Below, one piece after another: positions 44,742 through 55,300 of a DNA stretch of 64,000 bases. The notes below the pieces were generated by a model. It was not told the origin of the DNA and made no database searches. It saw only the letters and a program-made list of their open reading frames with translations. Position 1 is the first letter of the stretch; each line of letters starts with the position of its first letter. The stretch lies in NCBI GenBank assembly GCA_036872755.1, contig JAVHNS010000002.1, positions 3,534,001 to 3,598,000 on the forward strand. Reading direction: 5' to 3'. Position numbers and translations under genes: made by a program. Source of the stretch: Orbilia blumenaviensis (taxonomy: Eukaryota; Ascomycota; Orbiliomycetes; Orbiliales; Orbiliaceae).

Positions 44742-46271
44742 TCACATAATATGGCACATCCCCCTCCTCTCCAGAGCACTAATCCGTTCGTTCAAAGTCC
44801 TAACCTCCTCATCCTTCATTCTCTTCTCATCCGCCAACATTCTCTCCATATCGCTCAGCAGCTTGCTATAATGTTCCCTAAGCGCCTGCACAGCCGCTTC
44901 GTTCTTCTCTTCCTGGGTCCTCATGATCATATCCCTCATTTCCTTCATCTCCCGTTGATGCTGTTCCTTGACCCTCGCTAACTCTTCCATGACCTCCCTT
45001 CCAGCAGAAGTATCCTTGAGTGCTTTATTCCCCTTACCCATTTCCTCCTGCAGCTGTAGATAGAACGGCTTATTCTCCATCAACAGACCTGCGATTTCCC
45101 TCGCTGACTCGGGAGTACCCTTGTACTTAATAGTCTTAGCCTCAAAGGTCAACAGAACCTTCCAGAATTTCTCCTTCAGTTCACGTTCACGCTTTGCACC
45201 TTCCTCAGCCGTGACTTTATCCCACATGCTGGTCGCCAACACCACATTCTTCAAGTTCTTCTCCCCGGTGAGCTTCCTGAACATTTCCAAATTCTTCGTC
45301 GCAGGGTTCGTCATCCTGTTCTCCGAGATAGGGTGGAGGTAGATGATCCCGTGTAGTTTCATATCCTTGCTGTATGCGGCGGCGAGGTAGTCTGCGATCA
45401 TCTCGAGGACTTCGGTGTCTGAGAGGTATGTGTCGCTGAAACCGGGGGTGTCTACGAAGCGAACGGTTGTGTCGTTGATCGTGGTCTCGTGGACTGAGAT
45501 CTCGCGGGTACAGGATTCGAGGCTGTGGCCGATGGAGAGGTTGGAGATGCCGGTGGCTTTGGAAATGAAGGTTGTTTTGCCCGCGCCGGTCATTCTATTA
45601 CATATTTTCCAATAGCTTATTAGCATGCCTATCATATATATCTATATCAAATGTAATATATATATATATATATATTGTTTTTTTTCTAAAAAAAAGGAGA
45701 AAAAGAAGAGGTATGCATTATAAAAAAAGATAACTTACCCCATAACCGCGATCAAAACCTCCTTATCCTTCCCCCAGTCGATATGGCTCTTCAGCGTCTT
45801 ATATATCTTCTTGCTCCCAGAGTAGAGACCATACCCTCCATCGGCACTAACATTATGATAAGGAATATTGCTGTTCTCACTCATATTGCCGGTAGAAACG
45901 AAGGAATCTTCCATGCTCGACTCTCCCATTTTCTGGGAAATATTGTCGATTTGTGAGACGTAGCTGGCGGGTTTTGGAGGGAGAGGTGGGACTATTGGGT
46001 CTTTTCCTTTGTAGACGGATCCGGATTCGGATTCGGATTCAGAGAGGGCTGAGGCTTTTGGAGCAGGGTTATTATTACTATTTGTGTTATTGTCTACGGT
46101 ATTATTGCTGCTGTTTGAGGAAGTGGTAGGAGAAGAAGAAGAAGCGACGGGAAGAGAGGGCTGCGTTGGTGGTGTTGGTGGCGGGAGCTCGACTTCGGTG
46201 GCGTCGTCGATGAGGTCAAAGTCGTCGTCGTCAGTGGTGTACTGAGGGACCACTACTGGATTCTTTGTCAT
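44742..46271 (-). CDS. AIG1/GIMAP-like P-loop GTPase
   Basis: Two exons: 45739-46271 and 44742-45594, giving 461 residues; donor GTAAGT, acceptor AATAG, split codon GG|A inside the P-loop. The joined G1 motif is MGMTGAGKTT (~177-186). G3 is DTPGFSD (~226-232). A TSMWDKV stretch occupies the usual G4 place, as in fungal AIG1-like proteins that lack a canonical NKxD. Residues 1-150 are disordered (Asp-, Pro-, Ser- and Asn-rich). The C-terminal ~85 residues form a charged coiled coil (EEKNEAAVQALREHYSKLLS). AIG1/GIMAP-type GTPases often assemble on membranes, but no membrane span is visible and the cellular role in fungi is unknown. The frame is open upstream to an ATG at 46448; I prefer 46271. 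POP8 diverges 351 bp away. Confidence 0.83.
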
Positions 46272-46622
46272 TTTGGATGGATATCGACGGTATCTTTTAG
46301 AAAAAAAATTTAAAAAATTACGATACAGGGAAAATAGAAGACCGAGGGGAGATGAAGATGGTGAAGATAAAGAGAGAGTAGATGGAGGGAGGAGAGATGT
46401 TTTTAAAAACCGACCCGGCTGGCCTGGAACTGGAATGCAAAACTGCAACTGGAAGTGAGCTGGATAGTTAGCAGTTAGCAGTTAGCTGTGGCGAGGAATC
46501 GAAGCGCAGCTCAGCCTTGGCGAGAGTTAGCTTGCGTGTCGACCAGACCAGGCTCCCCAATTTCTGCAGCCCTGTCCAATAACAAAATTCATATCAAACG
46601 CATCCCGAAAAAAGACAGCTAG
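46272..46622. promoter_or_regulatory. Compact bidirectional promoter region (GTPase / POP8)
   Basis: 351 bp separate the two divergent start codons. It includes a GTTAGCAGTTAGCAGTTAG direct repeat (46466-46486). No TATA box stands out. Confidence 0.5.
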
Positions 46623-47295
46623 ATGGAGGTTGACTCTGCAATTGCGGGGAAGAACGAGGAGGAGGAGGAGAAGGAGGATGATAGAAAGGAAGAGAAGGAG
46701 GAGGATGAAGTAGAGGGGCAAAAAAAGAATAAGCAGAAGAAGAAGAAGAAAGAGAAGAACAGGCATCATGAGGACCGGTTCACACTACGGAAGCCTGACT
46801 GGCAATATCTGCGCCTGAGAATGTATATCACTCCTTCCTTCCTTCCTTCCTTCCACTCCATTCATCTATCTATCTATCTATCTATCTATCTATTATAAGA
46901 TAGGTATCATCATAATACGTATATGTTTGTGTGTATAATACATGATAGCCAGTAACTAACTTGGTTTAATTAATAGGACCTTCGATCCCCCTCATCCACC
47001 AACATACACCTCTCCATCCTACCCTCCTGACCTGCTCACCTGGAAAACACACCTTTCCACAGCACTAAACCAATTCCTAGGCCTGGCCGGTACCGCCATC
47101 CCGATCGATTTCCTGCACTTGGAGGGACCAGAGGTCTGGGTTCGAATACCAAGGGATGACGCGACAAGGTTTATGGCTGGAATCAGCGGATGGGGTCAGG
47201 AAGTTGATGGCAGGACCGTGGGGTTTAGGGTACTCGCCAACACGGAGTTCCTGATGGGGATCGTAGGAGGGGATGGGAGGGATGTCTTTGTGTGA
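46623..47295 (+). CDS. POP8: RNase P/MRP subunit Pop8-like protein
   Basis: Two exons: 46623-46822 and 46977-47295 (donor GTATAT, CTAAC branch near 46955, acceptor AATAG, split codon AT|G), giving 172 residues. The first ~50 residues are a charged Glu/Lys low-complexity segment. The rest has the Pop8 layout: FTLRKPDWQYLRLR|MTFD, then LLTWKTHLSTALNQFLGLAG, AIPIDFLHLEGPEVWVRIPR and a C-terminal strand and helix ending GGDGRDVFV. Pop8 is a small protein of nuclear RNase P and RNase MRP that pairs with Pop5-like proteins on the RNA, serving tRNA 5'-end and rRNA processing. Intron 1 holds TTCC and TCTA microsatellites. Family assignment rests on my recognition of this pattern, so an alternative small RNase P subunit is possible. 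Confidence 0.72.
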
Positions 47296-47365
47296 TACCC
47301 ATACCCATACCGATATACATGCCAATACTCGGATGGATTAGATTTTTTATTCTCCATGGGAAGCC

Positions 47366-47390
47366 TTTTTTTTTTTTTTTTTTTTTTTTT
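47366..47390. repeat. T25 run in the convergent POP8 3' region
   Basis: 25 consecutive T, 70 bp after the POP8 stop. Confidence 0.9.
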
Positions 47391-47564
47391 ACATCTACGC
47401 TTTGGACAAGCTTAAGGCTGGACGGTATGATTAAAGAACTGGAAAAAATACAAGGACAAAATCTCGTATCATACAAGAAGAGAAAAGAAAGAGAAGACAA
47501 AAAAAAGGCGATTTCATACAAAAGAAAGGGAATAGAAAGAGAGCGGGAAAAGAGACGAATACGC

Positions 47565-47947
47565 CTACTCCGACCCATCCTTCCGCCATCCCATCTGCTC
47601 ACTACCAGCTGCTGCACTAGTACCAGCTCTATCGACATCAGGCCCGACCTTTAAAGGATCAGTGGGTTTAACGGGAGTTTTCGATTCACCGGTTATATCG
47701 CCAGTATCAGTCTCTTCATGAGAAACCAGTTTTGAGGCTGCTGCCGTGTCAGGCGGCGTGATGTTATCCGCCGACATACGCTTGACTTTCCCGTTACACA
47801 CACAAAAGGGGGTTAATGTGGATTCTCTATATTATAAGTACAGACTTAAATTGTCATAGCAGAAAGGGAGGGAAAGGAGAAGGAGGAAGAAGAGGACATA
47901 CTATCTTGCCCGAACTCGAGCAAATCGTTATTCTTTTTCTGTGACAT
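47565..47947 (-). CDS. 88-residue hydrophilic protein of unknown function
   Basis: Two exons: 47902-47947 and 47785-47565 (donor GTATGT, acceptor GAAAG, split codon A|TC). The product reads MSQKKNNDLLEFGQDIKRMS, continues with a Thr/Ser/Asp-rich stretch and ends WRKDGSE. It has no membrane segment, Cys pattern or known motif and is probably disordered. It is convergent with POP8 (270 bp). The only recognisable conserved-looking part is the N-terminal NDLLEFGQDIKRMS, created across the splice junction. Without splicing, no ATG upstream keeps the frame sensibly. Real gene status is moderate. Confidence 0.5.
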
Positions 47948-49048
47948 GTCTGGGAATAGGCTGGCACGATACTCCAGCTTGGAAAATATATAAAAGACCA
48001 AATATTCGAGCTCAGATATCGATAGCTGAGTGTACGTATGTAGGTATGATCGTGTGCTACCTTATAGCTTGGTGGTCCTAGCCGAATCCCGTTTCCTACA
48101 GTAGCGATATCTATAGGTGGTAGATACTCAACGGAAGAGGATTTAATGACCGAAGATTGTTACAATTGATATGAGATAATGTATATATATCTGCCCGTAG
48201 ATCTGATCTCTTCTAACCAAACCTCTTTTATGTAGATTGATTACCTAAGTCTATAGTAGGTTTGCCCCCAAAACTAGTGCGGCTAGTTTCTTTCCTCAAG
48301 CAGACGTCATTTATTGCCGCATCAGACTTCCCGCCACAAAGGTGAGGCTAAATTAGTGTCAACCCGGGCCCCCTTTCGTGAGAAAATTTGTAAAAAAAAC
48401 CAATGTCATCAATTCATAATATAACGGATCATGATCAAAGCATTATATATACTGGTATATATGATAATAATGATGTGCTAGGCAGTAATGGTCCTTGGTG
48501 GTGGTGAAACCCCCTGCACTCGGTCCCTGATACTCAAAAAAAAAAAAAAAAAAAGAAAAAAGGAATTCAGGCAAACCATCTTGTGTTTTGCATTTTTTTA
48601 AATGCGAAAGGAGAGTGTGGAAAGAAACGAATGAAGGAGCGGCTGTGAGACACTTCCGTCTGTCTGTCTATCGGCGTGGACATCGAAAATTCGAAGCTGA
48701 TGGAGAACAAAAACAAGTAAATGCTAAAAGTGCGAGCAGACAGAATGACAATCATGAGTGAGTAAACGAATGGTACAAGAAAAAAAGAAAGAAAGAAAAA
48801 AGAATGCTCCAGCGAAATATGCAAATGTTGACAGCTTAAAAACAACAAAGCCAGCTTCATGAATGACAGTAATACTCCAGCCTTTTTGTCGTGCCCTTCG
48901 CACGTTATGAAATAAAGGTGACAAGAAACCAATAAACTGATGATCATATTCATAATAATACTCTTTCACTTCGTCGAAAGTGGAAAAAAATAAACAAAAA
49001 AGTATAAGTGGTATCCCTCGCTCAAATCAATCGACGAGATAAGCCTTC
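47948..49048. other. Spacer without recognised gene
   Basis: AT-rich, with an A run near 48537-48554. The right end is the STE11 3' region. No frame with family features. Confidence 0.65.
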
Positions 49049-52000
49049 TTAACCGACAACCATCTTCATAAAAGGGAAGCCGAGAAGTTCTTCGGCAGTA
49101 GGACGCATAGTGTGATCAATGATAAAGGTCTTCTCCAAGAACGTTGTCGCCTCAGCCGAACACTTAGTTGGGATAGCTGGGGTAACCGACAAACTTCCAA
49201 TCTTGAAGATGGCCTGGAATTGTGAGCAGCCCGGGAATGGGTGGTCTCCCGTGAACATCTCCACTATGAGGCATCCAAGGGACCAGATGTCAGCCTTGCG
49301 GGTGTATGCAGTCTGCTTGACGACCTCTGGTGCCATCCAGAAGACAGAACCTTGCATCGAAGCTCGGTGACTCATAGCCTGCGACATCAACCCAGACTCT
49401 ACCTTCTTGCTGATACCGAAATCGGAAATCTTGATGCCGCCACGGTTGTCAACCAGAACATTGGCACCTTTGATATCACGATGGATGATATCCTTGTTGT
49501 GAAGATAGTTGAGTCCGGTAAGGATCTGACGAACGAAGTTGCGGATCAAAGGTTCCGGAAGGGGGCCGTACTGGCTGAGCATGGCCGCCACGGACCCACC
49601 TGGAACGTACTCCAGGAAGATATTGAGGCAGTCTGGCTCGGAATCGGATCCAAGATATTGCACGATGTTCTCGTGCTGGAGATCCTTGAGAAGTGCGATC
49701 TCGCGCTCCAGCGACTCCATCATAGACTTCTTCCTAGACTCTCCATGTCCGGCATTAGATGGGACTTGCTTCACTGCCATCAAGGCTCCACTCATGGCGT
49801 CCAAAGCGAGATAGACGCTGCCAAATGAGCCTTGCCCAATGAGAGCACCTCGGATCCAACGCATGCCGTTGGAGCTCGTGTGGAGATTGTCGTCACCCTC
49901 GCCCTCGGCATCCTCATCCTCATCGTCGTCGTCATCATCATAGTCGTCATCATCTTCCTCTTCCTCCTCCTCCTCCTCCTCCTCTTCATCATCGTAATCG
50001 TCCTGGGCGCTTGATACGCTGAGCCTTTCCGCGGCAGCGTCTGGAAGATCATCCGACTTGGCAGTAAGCTTCTTAATCGTATCAGGTCCAGCGGTACCCT
50101 CATCCTCATCATCATCATCGTCCTTAGCGTCTTTGTCCTCATAATTGAGGAGCTGCATAAGGAGGTTGTGGTGTTGTAGAGGCGAAGTTTTCATCACTGG
50201 TGGCGCCGGTGCCAAGCCACTTGGTTTTTGTTCTTCGGGCTCTGTATCCATGTCGGTAGTACTAGTGTTATCGCTCTCATCAAGGTACGATTTCGAATCA
50301 TCGGTATCAGCCTCAGAAAGAGTGGTGCTAAAGCGAGGGCGGAGGGTCTGAGTCTTAGGCAGACGGGGTGTAACCGCCTCCTCTTCAAGCATCGATAGAC
50401 CTCGCTCAGCAACCGAGTAATTCGAGACCGGTCGTCTAGACATCGGTCGACGTCTCTTACCACCAACATCAACTCCAGCGCCGCTCTTCGAGGCATTGAG
50501 CCAAGCATCACCGATGCTTGGAACGGGCGGCGCACCGTGTATAGAGTCTGCAAAGCTCATTGTGGTAGCAGTGCTCATCCTACTAGCAGTGCTCATACGG
50601 CTCATACGGCTCATATGGCGCGAGTGTCGCATGGAGTTTCGAATTGTTTTCTTAAGGACCTTTGAATCCTGGTCAGGGAAATACTCAGCGAGGTTGGAGC
50701 TGATGAGTTCGCTTGGTGGTCTCTGTCCGAAGAAGTCCTTAAGTGGCTTCGGTACAGTACTATCTCGCGATGCATAAGAAAGAGCGGGTGATATTGGGCG
50801 AGAATTGTTCGCTCCAGGTGGCTCCAGTAGGTTTGACTTTGACTCCGACTTCAAATTCGGAATATCACTTTGCTGGGCGTCATATTCGTTAATTTGTTGC
50901 TGCAATACCTGTTGTTGCTTCGCAAATTCCGCCTGCTCCTTTGCAATCTCTTGCGCCCTTTGGTACTCGGGAACGGTGGGTGCAGATGGATAACCGTTCT
51001 TTCTTGGTCGGAGAATCAAGCGTTCACGCTCTGGTCGGCTAACGTCGTGACAGATTTTTACGAGCTCTGCATCGGAAAGATACCTTGTACTCTTGTCTGC
51101 CGTCACGAATACCGACCAATTGGCCGGGTTTTCTTCGTTCAACCCAAACTTCTTCAGGGCTCTCTGCAAGATCAGATCGGCTGTCTTAGCACCACTGATG
51201 GCAACAACCCTAGTGCTGCCTTCGGAGCCAATGAATTTTACGTAGTTCTAGAGTCACCAGCGTTAGTCATGACCAGCAGACCAACATAGAAGACCAAGAA
51301 TGATCAGAAGGAGAGGAGTACGGGTTGTACGTTGGGCATCTTCATGATACCGCCGTCTATACTAGGTTTCGTTCCATGCTTTGGAATGAAAACACTCGAC
51401 TGAGTAGCCGTCGCAAGACCAGCAGACTTTTGTCCATCGGATATAGCGGTTACCGGGCGAGCAGTTGATGGTGCCGAACTGGTGATGCTAGGAGCATATT
51501 TATAAGTGTTGGAACGGCCAAGGTCTCCCTTAGACCTGCTAGAACGGAACTTGTCGTCTTTCGGGCTCTCCTCGGCAGCGTACGGGTTCCGACCAAGTCC
51601 GGGAGAAGAACTCGAGAAGCTTCCGGCTCTCGGAGCATCGTAGGAAGGGCTGACAGATGGAAGAGTAGCGATGCTATCAAGGGCAAGGAGTGTTTTCTAA
51701 AGATTTCATCTGTTAGCGTGACCATCCGAAGTCGCAAGCGAAGGAAGCGAACAAGCGAGGACTTGTTGAGGCGTACTCTATTTCTATTTTTGATCGAGCT
51801 AGCTGTGATCTTATTCCGGAGAGCCTTGATAGCAGCATATATACGGACTCGGTCGCCGACCTTCGTGATTCCGAGCTGCTTCAGAATAGCTTGGTCGACA
51901 TCAAGTAATGTATCTCCAGTGATATTGTTTCCTAATGCACGAAGAAGAAGAGGTCAGCAACACAATTGGATCCATGTGGCCATCCTGCAAGGCAGCGTGT

Positions 52001-52355
52001 ATGCCATGTGCCCCGCTCCGAACAAAGAAAGAAAGGAAGGAAGGAAGGGAGGAGATGCTGCAGGGAAACCTACGTCGAAAGATAGCCTCGTATTGAGCAC
52101 AGTTAATGGTACCTAGCCATTCGCCGACCCGTAGTTCATCCCAGTTCCTGCGATGAGAAGTGTTGTGGTTAGCTGAGACTGTTTCTGCAGCAGTTTTGCT
52201 GAGGCGAGGCCTTTTTTTTTTTACCTAACATCGTCAGGATTATGGAAGTGCTCCGAGAACTCAGAGTTCGTTGGAGAGGGACCAGCTGGGTGATATGGCA
52301 CCGAGACGTATGTCGGATTGTGAGTGTATTGTGATTTCGAGGCGAGCAGTGCCAT
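49049..52355 (-). CDS. STE11: STE11-type MAP kinase kinase kinase
   Basis: Five exons: 52225-52355, 52074-52147, 51777-51931, 51331-51696 and 49049-51247, giving 974 residues. STE11-type kinases head the pheromone, filamentation and osmotic MAPK modules by phosphorylating a STE7-type MAPKK. Order: SAM domain (~45-110: WDELRVGEWLGTINCAQYEA, then DQAILKQLGITKVGDRVRIY); Ser-rich linker; Ras-binding-like domain from ~243 (NYVKFIGSEGSTRVVAISGA ... KKFGLNEENPANWSVFVT); long regulatory region; an Asp/Glu tract (~660-700); kinase domain 704-974. Kinase landmarks: GQGSFGSV, AVKQV (ATP lysine), HRDIKGANVL, DFG, and MAPEVV. The SAM and Ras-binding parts recruit STE50/STE20-type partners in relatives. 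The acidic block right before the kinase is the odd feature. All five exons close in frame. Confidence 0.94.
49899..50010 (-). repeat. Asp/Glu-coding low-complexity tract in STE11
   Basis: GAT/GAC/GAA/GAG codons encode a nearly pure acidic stretch, including 11 Glu in a row. A second, smaller Asp tract is encoded at 50103-50133. Confidence 0.85.
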
Positions 52356-55300
52356 GGTTGTTGTGTATGGGGAGAAAGAAAGGGGCGGGTGGTGATGTTG
52401 AGAAGAAAAGTACCCAGTCTATGGATACGATACAGGTTGATACTAAGTACTGAGTAACTGGGCCGGAGTACCCCAAAGAAGGCGTGAGGAGGGAGAGGGA
52501 AGGAGGGAGAAAGGATGTGTTGTTGTTGAACCGGCGGAAAGATTGATCACAATCCCAGAATAGACTATAACCCAAAAGCAAAGCAGCCTGCACAATGCCA
52601 CTGGGTGGGAGAAAAAAAAAAAAAAAAAAAAAGGAAGAAGAGAGGTATATAGACCGGGATTGTCTGTATAAAATATATTAAACGGGCGAAGACGACGACG
52701 ACGACGACGACTTCTTAAAGAGGAGGAGCAGGAGGAGGGCGAATAGAAAAGGCCACGGCGGCCAGGGTCTTGGTCTTGGTCTGGGTTCGACTGGGTTCTG
52801 GGGAATAAGAAAGATACTGGTATGTCTACAAATCCAGGACTCCAACTGCCAACATTTTACTATTATAATATAGCAAGTATCTTGAAGCTGCTAAGCAAAG
52901 AAACTTTTTTTCGTTCTTTCTTTCTTGTAGGTTGCAACTGTGCCTATTGATATCTTTTTTCTATCTCTCCTTGAAAGCTTTCCAACCAGGGCTTCGACTT
53001 GCCGACTGATGATGCACGTTGGGTATGTTATGTATGTAGGTATGTATGGAAGCCGAGTATGTATGAGTATGTATGTGTGTATGTGGGTAAGAAGTAGGTA
53101 CTATATCCCTTCCGGGGCCCCCTGTTTCGTTTCTCAGGAGCTGATCAGGTCGAGATGTATGCAAGGACCGTCCCTAAATATGGCCTTAGGTACTTTTAAG
53201 TTACTGTCGATGTGGTTGCGCTTGTGATGGATATGTACAGTGTACATGTGCCGTACTTTGTGTCTTCATCCGAATGGACCCTCGTCGTCTCTTTTTATCG
53301 TCTGGTCTATTATTGTTGCCTGCAAAAAAATTTAAAAAATGGAAAAGAAGTTGGATTGATAGTACTGCTATATATCCCTTCAAGGGATTTGAGACTTTTG
53401 AAGAACAAGCAAAGAAAAGAAAAGAAACTGAATGCACAAAATAAGGATCTCCAGTTTGAATCCCTAGGCAAACCGTCATGCGAATGAGAATCCCTTCTTA
53501 CGAAAACAAAAAAGGTCCTCGCCGTCATCTTATTATCAACTACCTAAGTGCCCAACCCCCCCTGGTGTCGGGCAGGTATTGGTGACCCGGACGTTACCTT
53601 CTCACAATCGGAGCATTCGGGGTCTTCTGCCTGTCTTGAAACGACCTTAACTATTACGGATGTGGGAGGCGAGTAAGCCTACCTTCGACGAAACCCCGAG
53701 GCACCCCAAAGGCCCCATTCAACCCACCTTTTGCGGCGATTGGTGGTCTCAGCTAAGGTATCAGCTTGCAGCTGGGCCCGCCGCGCTACTGCATGACTGG
53801 CTGTCGTCAATGGCTTCTTTGGCCTGGTATGGCTGTCAAACGATGACTGGAAGAGAAAGTGGGCCATGTCGCATATATGGGCAGACCCTTGTCTGTGTTC
53901 GGGATAGCGCAATCTCAGCCAGTCATAGAGGAACTGTAGCCGCTTCATATCACTGGCCAGTTGCTTCTTCATTGCACTTCTTATTATATTAGCGGCCCAG
54001 GTCTTGAAGAAATTATCGTCAAATCTTTGAAGCCGAAAGGCAATCACTTGCATCCCCGATAGCCTATAGCCCGGCTATTGCTACTCGTATTCACCAAATG
54101 GCTGAAAGATGGGTGAGCGACTAAGCTAAAAACGACCTAAAATGGTCCTACAAACTTGCCCTTCGAGCCTCCCGACGATCGTTCCTAGAGATCCGACGGG
54201 TTCCTGAGCAGTTAAATTGGACATCGTAAAGATGAGACAGGGCCTGGCAGCAAGGATTTGGGCAGTTTACTATTGGGCATGTATTCTATTCCACAAACGG
54301 CAAACCGAACTACAACGACAACATGCATAGGCAGGCGAATTCCACCAGCGAACTCCGAAAAAATAGCGAGGGCATGGCGAAGTTAAGCACCAGATGCTGC
54401 GCCGGGCCGCTGCCTTGTGACGGTTAAATTCGACATCCGGAGAGATTTAGAGAGAGGGTAAGAGAGAAAAAGCCACCCATCCGCATTGCAGGCGCCCTAT
54501 TGTTTGCTGTCCCGCATCGATGCATTCGATGCATTGTGCATTCATTAATTAATTGACCTCGTAGTATAATAACACCCGCCCTTCATAATTACGACTGTCG
54601 CACCGGCCAAACAAAACTTTAGCACAGTCGCTGCATCTGAGGGATCTTCATTATAATCACCTATTAGCAACTGCTATCGCAAACCCTGTGTGACAGTTCC
54701 AGCTGCCGTTATGCTTCCGAATGCCCAACTAGGATGCTACAATCGAGAGTGACTACTAGACCAGCTGCCACCGATAGAAAACCACAATCATAGCCCTTGG
54801 GGAAACAATGGGAGCCTCAAACCCCCCTTTCATTGACAACATGTGTAAATCCTCACCATCTCTGCCTTAGAAATTGGTTTCTGGCGTTTGGGGGATCTGT
54901 TTCCCGGCCGGGGCGGCCCAGATGTCAAAACACACCAGTTCACTGCGACAACTTTTTTCGAGGAAGAAACAAAACACAACAAAGACAAAACCCACGATTA
55001 ATTATTAGTAAGGAATCTCCGCATCAGGCTACCTATATACGAAATAGAGTATTTTTCAAGATACCAAGTATTACCCAAACCGGCTATGCCTTTCAATTTA
55101 GGTAATAATCTTCAACGGCTTTTTTTTTTTTTTTCCTTGTCTTCCTCCTCGTTACTACCTCCTAGAAAACACGGAGTGATTTGGGGGTAAGGTTTCGGTT
55201 TCACTTCCGCCGTAGACAGAATTTCACCCTCTTTCAACACACGCATCAGGTATGGTTGGAATTTTTTGCGCATTGCGTGTGACCGAACGCCGCATTTGCT

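Noticed and set aside
46272..46448. 59-residue N-terminal extension of the AIG1-like GTPase
   Set aside because: Open frame through the short divergent promoter; Ser/Pro/Leu-rich and unlike a conserved domain. Start at 46271 preferred.
54355..54425. 5S rRNA-like string (GCGAAGTTAAGCACCAG)
   Set aside because: Only a short resemblance; the flanks do not pair into the 5S helices and the conserved internal promoter boxes are missing.
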